Counted from the stretch's first letter, positions 24,321 through 36,611 are shown. The stretch is DNA of 64,000 nt from Codonopsis lanceolata (GCA_013146195.2 CM028377.1:103259547-103323546); one strand, 5' to 3'. The notes: generated by a model from the sequence alone, not told the origin. Numbers and translations: made by a program.

Positions 24321-24326
24321 AAGGTC

Positions 24327-24426
24327 NNNNNNNNNNNNNNNNNNNNNNNNNNNNNNNNNNNNNNNNNNNNNNNNNNNNNNNNNNNNNNNNNNNNNNNNNN
24401 NNNNNNNNNNNNNNNNNNNNNNNNNN
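24327..24426. other. Assembly gap (100 N)
   Basis: Exactly 100 N, the usual placeholder for a gap of unknown size. To its left is pol of a Tat element; to its right is the protease/gag part of an Athila-like element. Each element therefore loses an unknown part here. Confidence 0.99.
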
Positions 24427-24429
24427 TAT

Positions 24430-26457
24430 CAACCTGAACTAGGATATCTTCCACTATACCCAAAGGATATTTAACTGTTTAATCAGCCAATTGCAATTGC
24501 ATAGTAGGTTTTTAGTTCTCCTAAACCTAATTGTTTTAGACCATGAAAGGCAAATTAATACTTGCTCCTTAAATCTAGCATTGCTTTCATCTTTTAGAGC
24601 TCTGGGAGACTTGAATATTAAAGCTACCTGGGTCTTTCAACTTAGGTGGTAATTAGTTGTAAAAAACAGAAACTTATCATGCTTCTCAGAAACAAATGTA
24701 ATCTTTTCATTGTTCTTCAAACTTGTGTTTTTAGAGTGAAGATCTTTTGAAAACATATTTAAATTTCCGAAAATTGTTTGTCCATTCTGATTTTTCAGCA
24801 AGTCTTCTGAAAACGGAATTTGGAGGAACATAGGGTGGTGGAGCCACATAAGGTCCTCCTCTTCTTGATCCAACTCTTTTTCAACTTCAATTGTATCTTC
24901 ATTTAATTTCTTTCTTTCTTTTTGTTCCTTATTTGGAACATCTACTTCTACTTCTACTTTTTTCTACCTCTTGATTACTTAAGTCACATCTCTTTATTAC
25001 TATCACTATCTTTTTTCGATTTCTTTTTCTATTACTTTTTCGAATTTTCTATTGTAGCAGGCATATTATAAGAAGGATCAGACTACTACCTTCACCTATC
25101 ACCTTACCGCTTCGCAAGACGGCATTAATTTGGCCTGCCTCAGCTTGACTAGGAACTTCCCTTCTTTCTCTTTTATCTGCCTAGAACTTTCAATGTGTTT
25201 CTTTAAATTTTCGATTTCTTCAAGCATGTACTTCATCAAAGCTGCTTGACCTTTACTAGCTACTTCTTGCTTGGGAACTTCTTCAATTCTCAATTGATTT
25301 TGATTTGACAACTGTGGTTGTGGTGGTTGAGGTTGGAAACTGTTGAGGTTGCAAAGGCTTGCTTCCCACGAAAAGTTAGGATGATTTCTCCAACCAGATT
25401 ATGTGTTTAGAATTCCCTTGGCCTTTAGGGTACATATTCATAGCATTAGCCTGTTCAGAATACATAGCACTTCTGACGCAAAAATTAGTAGCATGAGAAT
25501 ATAATCACATAAAGCACATGCTTGAATTTGCCAATTTTCAAATTGAGCTTGTGTATTTGAATTATCTTGCAATTGATATAGGCCTTATTTTTACCTCTAG
25601 CACTTTTCTGTTGGGAATTAATACTTAGCATCTCAAATAATTTTCTAGTGCTTTTGGTGTCATTCTATTAATAGAACCACCAACTGCACTATCACATAGT
25701 TTGTAAGCTGAAGCGAAAGACCATGATAAAAATTGAAGCACTAACACATGTTGAGCCAAATTATGATGAGGACACATAATAAGCAGATTTTTAAATCTAT
25801 CCCATGGACTCATGGAATGTTTCACCAGTTCATTTTGGAATGACATGATTTGTTTTCTATACTCTGTAAGATGCATGTTTGTAAAATTTACTCATAAACA
25901 AATCATATAATTGTGCCCAAGTATAAACACTATTTGGTGTTAGGTTCATAAACCATCTTTTGTCAATTCTTTTAATGCACTGGGAAAATATTTCATTTTG
26001 ATTTGATCTTCACCAACCTCCTAAAGGAAAAGTACTCATCATGTATTCATATTCTCTTAAGAAATGGACAGATCTTCATGGGGCATCCATGAAAAGAAGG
26101 TATGGCATTAAAAATAATGACCTTTAACTCAAAATTCCTAACAGCATCTGGCAAACTAGACATGATGTCACAACATTTAATGAAGGTCTACTAAAGTCAT
26201 TAAAGTTATTTGATTTACCACTACTTCCATATTTCTTCAAAAGTTCTTTCTTTCATTCCTATTGACCGGGTCAACTAGGTTTTCGTGATTCGATATTGTT
26301 ATTTTCTTCCATTGTAGGATCAACCGAGGATCCTCTTGATTCAATTGGTCTTGATTATCGTGCTTAAAAGCTAGATTCTCAAAAAACTTCGATATCTTCT
26401 AACAATATTTATATCTTGATTTAAGTCTACCAATTTAGGATTTAAAGATCTACGACC
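24430..26457 (-). pseudogene. Decayed gag-protease region of Athila-like copy A
   Basis: The minus strand matches the gag of copy B (62965 onward): for example MSPWDRFKNLLIMCPHHNLA at about 25820-25730. The gag start codon is lost (ATACGGTCG where copy B has ATGCAAGGTCG). The zinc knuckle near 25500 is frameshifted. A Lys/Glu-rich segment (25311-25099) follows, and near 24520-24427 a retropepsin end (LGIVEDILVQVD). Many short deletions interrupt every frame, so no protein can be made. Confidence 0.8.
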
Positions 26458-26617
26458 GTATAAAATAAATTAAAGCAATTTAAAACAACTAACTATTAAA
26501 ATAAAATAAAATAAAATCTTTTTGTATTTTTATTTTTATGAAAACCTAAAATTAAACTAAAAACTAAATTAAATTAAAAACTACGCTACCAACAAACTAA
26601 CTACGTGAACTAGCTTG

Positions 26618-26635
26618 TCCCTAAGAACGACGCCA
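26618..26635 (-). other. Mutated primer binding site of copy A
   Basis: Six bases inside the LTR end. The minus strand reads TGGCGTCGTTCTTAGGGA, a decayed version of copy B's site complementary to plant tRNA-Asp. Confidence 0.6.
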
Positions 26636-26705
26636 AAAACTTGATCGATGTTTTAATTAATCTTTTTCCTTGCAAGTGAACAAGACTATTATAGAATAGT
26701 ATTGG

Positions 26706-27262
26706 CACTATTAGAAAACGCATAATTAGCTTAATTTGAATTATTAGCAACGGAAATTTCCGCTGCTAATTAGCAACGTAAACTTTAAATTAGTGACAAA
26801 CTGCTTCTAAATTATTATTAACGACGGAATTACTCCTGCCGCCAAATTCGTCGCCAAAAAGCATCTTTTAAGAATATTCTACATATCTCCGCCGCCAATT
26901 TTTTGGAATGTGTGCCAACATTAGCGACGAATTTCCGTCGCTAATATCAATATTTCTCGTTTCCGATTAGCTACGATGACTCGCCGCTAAATTTAATAAA
27001 ATAGCTATTGAATCTCCTGCCGCTAAATTTATTAAATTAGAAACGAATTTCCGTCGCTAAATGTAATAAATTAGATACGAATTTCCGTCGCTAAATTCCG
27101 CCGCTAAATTTAATAAATTAGCTACGAATTTCCGTCGCTAACTATTATAGTCCGCAAAATTAGCTACGGAATTTCCGCTGCTAAAGTTAATAAATTATAT
27201 ACCGAATTTCCTACTAAATTTCCGCCGCTAAATATAATAAAGCTACTGCACTTCCGCCGTTA
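26706..27262 (+). repeat. 5' terminal and subterminal repeats of CACTA copy 2
   Basis: Aligns with 9019-8440 of copy 1, with GACGGAA/TTCCGTCGC motifs. Many motifs have lost one base (ACGAATTTCCG for ACGGAATTTCCG) or read CCGCCGCTAA or CCTGCCGC where copy 1 has CCGTCGCTAA. These differences cluster at the motifs. Confidence 0.85.
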
Positions 27263-27265
27263 ACG

Positions 27266-27270
<5 letters not shown>

Positions 27271-27352
<82 letters not shown>
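27271..27352. repeat. (AT)n microsatellite inside CACTA copy 2
   Basis: About 41 AT units at the same internal position as the TA tract of copy 1 (8359-8429). Confidence 0.97.
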
Positions 27353-27356
<4 letters not shown>

Positions 27357-27510
27357 CAAACAATATTGAAACACAATTAAACTACAAAGTAAAATTTATT
27401 TGGATTTGACTGTTGAACATTAATTAGTGGATTTCTATATTTCATTTGACAATATAATATCAATAATTAAATGATTAGCATCAATATAATAATTAAAATA
27501 TTCACATTAC

Positions 27511-29690
27511 AACTTAACTTAACGTAATATAACTTAACTTAGCGTAATGTAACTTAACTTAACGTAATTTAACTTAACGTAACGTAACTTAACTTCTTAA
27601 CGTAACTTAACTTAACTTAACTAACTTAACGTAACGTAACTTAACTTAAACTTAACGTAATGTAACTTAACTTAACGTAATTTAACTTAACGTAACTTAA
27701 CTTAACATAACGTAACTTAACTTTAACTTAACTTTAACTTAACTTAACTTAACTTAACGTAACTTAACTTAACTTTAACTTAACTTAACGTAATGTAACT
27801 TAACTTAACTTAACGTAATGTAACTTAACGTAATGTAACTAAACTTAACGTAATGTAACTTAACTTAACGTAACGTAACGTAACTTAACTTAACTTAACG
27901 TAACTTAACTTAACTTTAACTTAACTTAACTTAACTTAATGTAATGTAACTTAACTTAACTTAACGTAATGTAACTTAACTTAACGTAATGTAACTTATA
28001 CGTACGCCTATTGGCGAAATGGTATAATGGAGTACGATGGACCATTATAATATGAAAACACGCTACGCCTATTGGCGAAATGTTATAATTGACTACGATG
28101 GACCATTATAACATGAAAACACGATACGCCTATTGGCGAAATGTTATAATGGAGTACGATGAACCATTATAACATGAAAGCACGCTACGCCTATCGATTT
28201 AAATGGTATAATGGAGTACGATTGACCGTTATAACATGAAAACACGCTACGCCTATTGGCGAAATGGTATAATGGAGTACAATTGACCATTATAACATGA
28301 AAACACTCTACGCCTATTAGCGAAATGTTATAACTTAACGTAACGTAAGTTAACTTAACTTAACTTAACATAATTTAACTTAACTTAATGTAACTTAACT
28401 TAACTGAACTTAACATAATGTAACTTAACTTAACGTAATGTAACTTAACTTAACATAATGTAACTTAACTTAACGTAATGTAACTTAACTTAACGTAACT
28501 TAACGTAACTTAACTTAACTTAATGTAACTTAACTTAACACGCTACGCCTATTGGCGAAATGTTATAATGGACTACGATGAACCATTATAACATGAAAAC
28601 ACGCTATGCCTATTGGTGAAATGGTATAACTTAACGCAACGTAAGTTAACTTAACTTAACTTAACTTAACATAATTTAACTTAACTTAACGTAACGTAAC
28701 TTAACTTAACTTAACGTAACTTAACTTAACTTAACTTAACGTAACTTAACTTAACTTAACTTAACTTAACTTAACGTTAACTTAACTTAACTTAACGTAA
28801 CTTAACTTAACTTTAACTTAACTTAACTTAACTTAACTTAACGTAATGTTAACTTAACTTAACGTAACAACTTAACTTAACTTAACTTAACTTAACTTAA
28901 CGGTAACTTAACTTAACTTAACGTAATGTAACTTAACGTAATGTAACTTAACTTAACACGCTACGTACGCCTATTGGCGAAATTGTATAATGAAGTACGA
29001 TTGACCGTTATAACATGAAAACACACTACGCCCAGTGGCGAAATGGTATAATGGAGTACGATGAACCATTATAACATGAAAGCACGCTACGCCTATTGAC
29101 GAAATGGTATAATGGAGTACGATTGACCGTTATAACATGAAAACACGCTACGCCTATTGGCGAAATGGTATAATGGAGTACAATTGACCATTATAACATG
29201 AAAGCACTCTACGCCTATTGGCGAAATGTTATAACTTAACGTAACGTAAGTTAACTTAACTTAACTTAACATAATTTAACTTAACTTAACGTAACTTAAC
29301 TTAACGTAACTTAACTTAACTTAACTTAACTTAACTTAACTTAACTTAACTTAACGTAACGTAATGTAACTTAACTTAACTTAACGTAACTTAACTTAAC
29401 TTAACTTAACGTAACTTAACTTAACTTAACTTAACTTAACTTAACTTAACTTAACTTAACGTAATGTAACTTAACTTAACTTAACGTAATGTAACTTAAC
29501 TTAACACGCTACGTACACCTATTGACGAAATGGTATAATGGAGTACGATGGACCATTATAATATGAAAACACGCTACGCCTATTGGCGAAATTGTATAAT
29601 GAAGTACGATTGACCGTTATAACATGAAAACACACTACGCCCAGTGGCGAAATGGTATAATGGAGTACAATGGACCACTTGACTCAACAA
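27511..29690. repeat. Internal satellite of CACTA copy 2: AACTT pentamers and 61-bp units
   Basis: Inverted counterpart of 6300-8203. Pentamer runs (AACTT with AACGT and AATGT variants) alternate with 61-bp units at about 28006-28334, 28538-28629, 28958-29234 and 29507-29690. One full unit runs from CGCCTATTGGCGAAATGG to AAAACACGCTA. Block order and number differ a little from copy 1, as expected for unequal exchange or slippage. Confidence 0.9.
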
Positions 29691-30198
29691 CCCATTCTGC
29701 ATTTTCTCTATCACCTGCTCACAGCCACCACTTGACTCAACATTTTTCTTAGATCCCAATGCAACCTAACCACTGCCCGACGCTTCGGTCCACGCATTTT
29801 ATATCTTTAGTATTTTTGAAAGTACCATATAATTTGAGAATTATAAGCTGATAACTAAAAAAACCAACAAAAAAAAATTAAACTGGTAAGTTTTGAATTA
29901 AATTGTGTTGTATTTATAATATTTAACTAGTTTTACACCCGCATGTAAAACGCGCTCACACTTTTTTATTAAATTAAATTCAAGCAAAAATAAGACTATA
30001 AATTTATTAAATTAAATTAAAGATAAAAAATATAAATTTAAAGTATAAATTAAGAAAAAATCAAAAAAAAACTATTTTTTCTATTTAATAAATTAAATTC
30101 AAGGTAAACAATATAAATTAAATAAACAAAGACAATGTAAATTATATTGTATTTATAAAATGATAACTAAAACACATAAAAAGGAAAAAAACCCTAGG

Positions 30199-30500
30199 TA
30201 TAAATACAACTTATCTAAAACCCTAACCTCAAACACTCTTTCTAAACATCGACTTTCACTACTCTCACTCTCTCAATCTCACGGCGGTCCCTCCATCCTT
30301 CATCTCTTCTGCCCCCGACCACCATCCTCCATCATCGCTCAGCCAGATCGCCGGTGGATAGATCACCGCCAGACGCCTCCGCCCGTCTCCTACCGATCGA
30401 TTTCATCTCGCTTCGTGGATTTTCTCGGCCTCAAAAAAGGGAAGGGGCCGGATTTCTGGCCGTCTTCGGCTTCACTCTTCAATCTCGTTGTAGTCTTCAA
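30199..30500 (+). promoter_or_regulatory. Transposase promoter and untranslated first exon, CACTA copy 2
   Basis: TATA box TATAAATAC at 30199-30207, a CT-rich leader, and a splice donor (AAT|GTAAGT) near 30501. It matches the block at 5096-5362 in copy 1. The promoter survives although most of the coding region it drove is gone. Confidence 0.6.
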
Positions 30501-31075
30501 TGTAAGTTTTGAATTAAACCCTAATTTAGAATTGATACTTGTTGGGGAAATGCTATGAAATGGTGTATAATTGATAATATCAGAAGAGGTCTTAGAGGAA
30601 TCAAAAGGTAAAAGGTTTGTGAATAAGCATGTTGGTGGAATGATAGTTATGTAGCTTTAATTTTGGCTATTAACCATTGATCTGTATATGCTTTTGTGTA
30701 TATATTTCCTAGTTCATGAATTGTTTTTTTCTAATTTTGTACCCTTATGATGTGCTTTGTTTGGCAGTTAAGAAACAAAGAGAAGAATTTAGAGTTTTCA
30801 TGTTATTTATGGTTAATCTTAATTAATTTAGTCATTTAGGTATTTCAAGTTTCAATTTTAGGTACTTCGGTTAAATTAATTGAAAGGGTTATTGTTTCTC
30901 CTCTCTCCTATAAGGCCTAATTAGGGCATGCACTTGATCAAATTTGCCTTGATTGATTCGTGATCATTGTTTATTAGTGTGGTTTGTTTTTTATAATGTT
31001 ATCCCAGTAAACATGCATAGATCAAACTAATCTCTTAAGATTGTTGATTTTGAAGTTTATTTGTTTTTTTAGTTA

Positions 31076-31350
31076 CTCCCTTCATTTCCTAAATTATTGT
31101 CAATTTTTTAATTTTTTAATTAAAAATTTTTAAAATAAAATTTTGACTTACATATATTTTTTTAAATTGAACCTAGCTAACAAAAGAATAACTAAGTTAT
31201 TTTTTGTATTTGTAAATAATTATACTCATTTTCTTAAATAATTGTATTCTTTTTTTAAAAAATTAATTTTATTTATCTATACTTTTTTCACTTACTTAAA
31301 ATATCTTTTCTTTTATAATTTGATAATTGCCAAAATCCTAACAAAGGAAG
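31076..31350 (+). mobile_element. Stowaway-like MITE inside CACTA copy 2
   Basis: CTCCCTTCATTTCCTAAAT at the left end and, reverse complemented, CTTCCTTTGTTAGGATT at the right, with TA on both sides (31074-31075 and 31351-31352). It is AT-rich, 275 bp, and shared with copy 1 at 4662-4895. Confidence 0.72.
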
Positions 31351-31375
31351 TACTTGCCTAATCATTGCCAACTCT

Positions 31376-31882
31376 AGACATATAGGTGACGATGTGTTCA
31401 TTTTAGCTTCTCAAGCACAACAGGTATACATGACACCCTACTCTCGTCGGCGACCTGAGTTTAGTGGATGGTGGGCTGTGTGGAAGACTAAGGCTAGAAG
31501 TATGATTAATGTATCATACCAATCTTACACAGCTTCAGAGTCCACACTAGAAGGATGTTATCAAGAGGATGAAATGCCTGTGCCTCCCAATGTTTCATCG
31601 GCTGATCATCCCTTGGATGGTGCCACTCATCTTGCTCAAAATGTAGATGAAGTGGAGGAAATTTTATTAGCTGATTTGCCACCTCCTCCCCCTGGCCCAG
31701 GTCAACTTCGTGCTATCTTTATAACTGATGAGTCAGAGGAAGAGGAAGATGAAGATGAAGAGGAAGTCGAAGATAGTGATGATGAATCAGAGTCTGAGTA
31801 CGATAATGAAGACGAACTTGAGTTTTGTAGTGGCAACTCGGAGACTGAGGATGATGTAGAAGACGAAGAAGAGGATGAATAG
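31376..31882 (+). pseudogene. 3' remnant of the TNP2 transposase gene (DUF4216 end and acidic tail)
   Basis: 168 open codons nearly identical to the end of the copy 1 transposase (GDDVFILASQAQQVYMTPY... to the acidic tail and stop). It begins abruptly after TTGCCAACTC, which in copy 1 belongs to the leader intron about 4.1 kb upstream, so it is the product of an internal deletion. It lacks the whole catalytic region and cannot act as transposase. A start at a downstream Met would still give the acidic tail, but there is no sign it is used. Confidence 0.88.
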
Positions 31883-32150
31883 TAATGTTATGTTTTCTAC
31901 TATGTTATTGCTTGTTTTGGATTCTTAAGCAATATTGGTAATGTAATCTTTTTAACATTGATAATGTAATGTTTTGAGCATTGGCAATATTGTAATAATT
32001 TGCACTCTTGTATTACTTGTTTAGATACTTATGCTTTGGTAATGCTTTTATTGTATGTAGACATTGGTATTGATGTATGAGAAGATATTGGCAACATCAT
32101 ATTAACTCTTAAATTGCTTATTGTTTCAAATTCTTATACCTTTGTTAGAC

Positions 32151-34784
32151 ATGGAATCGAGGAAAAGGAAAAGGGAAGGGTCATCCTCAAGAAGACACGC
32201 CCATTGCCTACATATATTACGTGGACACAATCAATGACCCCAAATGTAGATGAAGCTTGGTGAGTCGCCTCATCGCCTAGTATTTGCTCTTCCCTCCTGC
32301 TCTGTGTAAAGATTGATGTACATGTGATTCACAACACGTAAGTAGACGATATATATTTTTATTTTGGCTTTGTTTGTGTAATATTTAGTTATATTTGTTT
32401 CAGCTTTTACGCTACTTATTTAATTTGGCTTTTATGTTACTTGTTTATCGCAGATTTGTAAAATGGACTGAAAAGGAGCAGTCTCCTCCCATATTTTTTG
32501 GAAATCTTGTTCGTTCACGAATTCAGAATTCATTTTGGCCCACCTATGGCAAGGTGGATAAAGCCGAAAAAGATATTTGGTGGAACGAGTTTCAGGTATT
32601 ATGTTCAAGTTTTATCATTATTTGTATTTCATAATTAGCTTAATGTTTTTGTTATTAATTTATGCATAATTGTTTAATTTGCAAAGAAAGGAAGATGGGT
32701 AAATTGTGATGATGCTACCGCTTTGCGCTTTTGTCGCCATGTGCGGAAATCGGTACAAGGGCATCATTTCCAAGATCAAGCAAGAATGGATTGCGAAGGA
32801 TTTTCGGCCACTAATCTTCCCGAGGAGATTTGGAGCCGGGGTAGCCCATTGGGAAAGTGAGAAATCCATGAAGGTCTCCGAAACGGCAAAAGAAGAATCG
32901 AGCTAGCGCCTCGTGAGCGGGACAAAGCATACGACAGGTCTATAAGTGTAAATGAGCATTTTCAACGAATGGTATGTACTTTTACTTTTAATTTATTTAG
33001 TTACATTTGTATTAGCTTTGCGTTACTTATTGCTTGAACATGTATAGTTGGGTAGTCATGTTGATGCTATGAAATCCATGACTTTAATTAGTATACATGG
33101 TTTATATATCTTGTTTATGTTGTTAAAATAGTTGGGTTGGGAGGTGTTAGTGTAAATAGATGTAAACTATGGGGGGGGTGTTAGTGTAACATTTAGTTAC
33201 GATGTTATTAGCTTTGCATTACTTATTGTTTGAACATGTATAGTTGGGTAGTCATGTTGATGCTATGAAATCCATGACTTTAATTAGTATACACGGTTTA
33301 TATATATTGTTTATGTTGTTAAAATAGTTGGGTTGGGAGGTGTTAGTGTAAATAGATGTAAACTATGGGGGTGTTAGTGTAACATTTAGTTACGATGTTA
33401 TTAGCTTTGCATTACTTATTGTTTGAACATGTATAGTTGGGTAATCATGTTGATGCTATGAAATCCATGACTTTAATTAGTATACATGGTTTATATATCT
33501 TGTTTATGTTGTTAAAATAGTTGGGTTGGGAGGTGTTAGTGTAAATAGTCAGTAAACTATGGGGGTGTTAGTGTAACATTTAGTTACGATGTTATCCGTA
33601 AAATCATTACCAAAGCATAAGTATCTAAACAAGTAATACAAGAGTTGGGAGGTTGTTTGGGCAGCCTCCTAGATTGGACGTGAGTTTGGCACGGGTTTGA
33701 ACATATTTTTGTGTGTGAGTTTGTTGGAATTGGGAGGTTGTTTGGGCAGCCTAACACCGCTGTGATTAGGCGTGGATAAAGTTGTTGCAAGGAAGTTGGT
33801 TGCTATTTGGTTAGTCATTTTTGCAAGGAGAAATTTCGCTTACAATAAACTGCTCAGGTGAATTTAATTCATAGTTTGGAGCAGTTTTTGAACTTGTAAT
33901 CTGTCCAAATTAAGCTGGGAGTTTGGGTAGTATTTTACAAAGGAAACTTTATAATTTGAGCAGCATTGTGGGAGGGTTTGTGACGGGTTGTAAGGCTGTT
34001 TTGGAGAGTTTTCTGAGCACATTTTGGGACTGTTTTGGTGAAGCCGATTCAGCCATGGGTCTGTCCAAAAAATTTGCTTTATATATCTTGTTTATTATAG
34101 TCTTTAGATGCTTTATTATTTCACTAATATAGTAATAATGATTGTAGGTTGACGATATGGTCCCCATGTCACTCCAGCCAGACGTGTTTGTAAGTACACA
34201 CACAACTTCTACCTTCGGTGATGAACGTGATTGGGTCGATGAAAGGCGTAATCCACATTTGTAAGTATAAAAATGTTTAGTGACGGTCATTCAATATGTG
34301 TTAATCATATATTGTGTTTTAATATTTTACTTGTTTATTTTGTTATTCTAGTCCGCTTATCGGAGGTGAGGGATGCTCAAGTTGAGGCGGGTTTAGTGGA
34401 ACCCAGTGAGAATGGGCGGGTTGAATGGGACCTGTTGCGTGGCTTGCCGCTGCTGATGGGCGAAAGAAGAGGGACAAAGAGTGTATGGGTTGGGGAATAT
34501 GGGGAGAAGCTATTTCAAAGAAGAAAATCCAAGGGTTCACCGTCAACCGCACGGTCATATGTTCGCTCCGAGATGACAGGTGAAGAAGTGTTGGCGCCAC
34601 GTGCTCACCGACTAGACGTAAGAAGTCTTGGCAAAGCAAAGAACAAGAAATGGCAGCGGGATGTAGCAATGGCGAGCGGATGCAAAGAATGGCGCAGATG
34701 AACGCAAAATTGAATGCGTTATTAGAGATGCAGATGCGGCACCAACCGCCTCTCTTAGTACCCGCTCGGCCCCCGAGAATGTAG
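32151..34784 (+). pseudogene. Second CACTA gene (Transposase_24 / TnpA-like), spliced, frameshifted
   Basis: Likely the DNA-binding accessory protein of the element. Inferred exons: 32151-32259, 32454-32595, 32687-32971, 34148-34260 and 34352-34784, with GT/AG borders. Readable parts: FVKWTEKEQSPPIFFGNLVR, KAEKDIWWNEFQ then KGRWVNCDD, FSATNLPEEIW, RLSEVRDAQVEAG, RVYGLGNMG (another frame) and QMNAKLNALLEMQMRHQPP. WWNEF, the LPEEIW-type motif and RVYGLG fit the plant Ptta/En-Spm family Transposase_24 (PF03004). At least three single-base shifts (about 32200, 32850 and 34450) break the frame. A 1.2-kb intron holds a tandem repeat. Confidence 0.65.
32998..33592 (+). repeat. Three tandem 193-194-bp units in the CACTA intron
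   Basis: Units begin with ACATTTAGTTACGATG-type text near 32998, 33188, 33381 and 33575 (the last partial). They share GAACATGTATAGTTGGGTA and GGGTTGGGAGGTGTTAG. The first unit is the most diverged; units two and three are almost identical, so this is recent amplification. Confidence 0.85.
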
Positions 34785-34979
34785 CTAGAATTTTGTTTTG
34801 TGATGGACATGTGACATTTTAAGACTTTGTTTGTTAATGTTTTAAAACTTTGTTTTATTAATGTTTATGTATTTTCAGAGATGACAATTATTAATTGTTG
34901 TTTGTGTTAATTGTGATGCCTTTTTATGCAAAATGAATTTTATTTACAAATGTAATTTGTATTTTATCAGGTAAAAAAT

Positions 34980-35569
34980 TTATTTTATTAAATTTAATAT
35001 ATTTTTAAAATTAATTGTACAAATTAGCAACGAATTTCCGCTTTCTAAAAAAATTATTTTATTTAATTTAGTATATTTTTTAAAATTAATTGTGCAAATT
35101 AGCGACGGAATTTCCGTTTCTAAAATTAATTTATATTTACATAAAAAATATTTTTGATAATAATTAGCGACGGAAAAAATAACAATTAGCGACGGAACAT
35201 TTCGTTTCTAAAATTAATCAAGTTTTTATAAAAAATATTTTTCAATAATTTAGCGACGGAATAATCCGTCGCTAATTTTTTTAACTTACATTTTACCAAA
35301 ACTTTTAGCGACGGAAATTCCGTTTCCAATTAGCGACGGAAACCATTAGAAACGGACATTAGCAACGGAATATTCCGTTTCTAATTAGCGACGGAATTCT
35401 TCTATTCCGTCTCTAATTAGCGACGGAAAACATGTCGTTTCTAATCTGCTACCAACGATTAGCGACGGTCTAGAAACGGAATAATTCCGTCACTAATTGT
35501 TAATTAGCGACGGAAATCTTAATTAGTGATGGAAATTTTCCGTCACTAATAAGCAGTTTTCTAGTAGTG
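34980..35569 (+). repeat. 3' subterminal and terminal repeats of CACTA copy 2
   Basis: A dense set of TTAGCGACGGAA and TTCCGTCGCTAA motifs in both orientations ends in TTTTCTAGTAGTG. Reverse complemented, the terminus is CACTACTAGAAAAC, the same as the 5' end of copy 1. Confidence 0.9.
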
Positions 35570-36398
35570 TGGAAGCAAGGGTCGAACCCACAGAGACAAG
35601 TGATCACGAACAGTGCAATTATTGATAGCAAATTATTAACCTAAGAGAGGTTTTTATGTTTAATTCTACTCTAAACTACTAGTTATAGATGTTTAACTAA
35701 TTAGACAGTAATACCAGATATGAAGATCTTATGGTGGGTGGCAATCTAGGATTCTGGGTTTCACTTATATCTCCTTTATGTTCAATTCATAATAATGTCA
35801 TTCAATGTCTTGGGTTCGTTCACTAAAAATAGATATAGTCTGTTGAACAATTGGTTCAGCCTCCATCCCCGCAAAATTCATCCATTCTATATCCTAAGCA
35901 CAGGAACTGTCAATCTAGCTGTCACATAGATTTATGATCTATCTGTCACCTAGATCATGTAAGAACCTGGTCCTAACTTATCACTCTCGTGCATCGATAG
36001 GTCCAATTTATTGTGTTGGTGAGCCAGTGTACGACATATGCACTTGGTCATGCAGTTATCCGCACCTCTAAGCCTTTATTATTTGCGATTACATTCATTT
36101 GTTCAAAGCAAAATAATATAGGGGTTGATAAACAACACAATCAACAAGCATTGAATAGACATATATATATAAGAATCAAAACATAAATTCGATACAAGTT
36201 ACCTCCCACCTCCTAGATTATGGATGATTTAGTTCATCATAGACAATGAACAGCACATGGAGATGATCGGATACATGATTTGATCTTCAATACTTGGAAT
36301 TACAGGATCTAACTATGTTATACAATCTAAAACTACCTAAAATCTATGAAAAGATAGCTTTCAGCCGTCCTCCCTTTCGTTGGCTCGGCCTCTGGCTT

Positions 36399-36407
36399 CT
36401 ATATATA
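36399..36407 (-). promoter_or_regulatory. LTR TATA box of Athila-like copy A
   Basis: TATATATAG on the minus strand, 62 bp downstream (minus sense) of the last palindrome at 36469. Copy B has the same arrangement. Confidence 0.65.
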
Positions 36408-36468
36408 CTCGGGAGTTGTAATCGGATTGAATGACTGTGTGAAAATCCGACTTTGACGCATTCTGCCC

Positions 36469-36611
36469 ACCTTGCGGTCGCAAGGTGCTGGGTACCTTGC
36501 GTCCGCAAGGTCTCCAGTGTGGGTGGCTTTTGATTTCTTGGTTGCTGGCTCGAGGACCCGTACTGCCCACCTTGCGGTCGCAAGGTCTGAGGCACCTTGC
36601 GTCCGCAAGGT
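36469..36611 (-). promoter_or_regulatory. Four 18-bp palindromes in the U3 of LTR copy A
   Basis: ACCTTGCGNNCGCAAGGT at 36469-36486, 36494-36511, 36569-36586 and 36594-36611. Within each pair the spacing is 25 bp; the pairs are 100 bp apart. The central dinucleotide alternates (GT, TC on the plus strand). See the copy B entry and the findings. Weak open frames across this block are a by-product. Confidence 0.85.

Larger units (their letters stand above)
15743..24326 (-). mobile_element. Ty3/gypsy retrotransposon, Tat lineage, truncated at the scaffold gap
   Basis: In minus orientation: decayed pol (24320-21009), a spacer with tandem repeats, a divergent gene on the opposite strand (17465-20444), a polypurine tract and a 3' LTR (16586-15743). 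The second RNase H-like domain before integrase and the antisense gene between pol and the 3' LTR are known features of the Tat lineage (Retand/Ogre relatives). The 5' LTR, primer site and gag are not visible because the sequence ends in 100 N at 24327. Confidence 0.85.
26706..35569 (+). mobile_element. CACTA transposon, copy 2, complete ends, internally deleted
   Basis: It starts CACTATTAGAAAACG at 26706 and ends CAGTTTTCTAGTAGTG at 35569, flanked by a perfect 3-bp TSD, TGG (26703-26705 and 35570-35572). Length 8864 bp. It is inserted in the 5' LTR of Athila-like copy A. Compared with copy 1 it lacks about 4.1 kb holding most of the TNP2 gene, so it cannot make that transposase. It retains a second transposon gene (32151-34784). 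Confidence 0.95.

Noticed and set aside
24190..24474. Open frames running through the N block
   Set aside because: They are artefacts of translating across 100 N.
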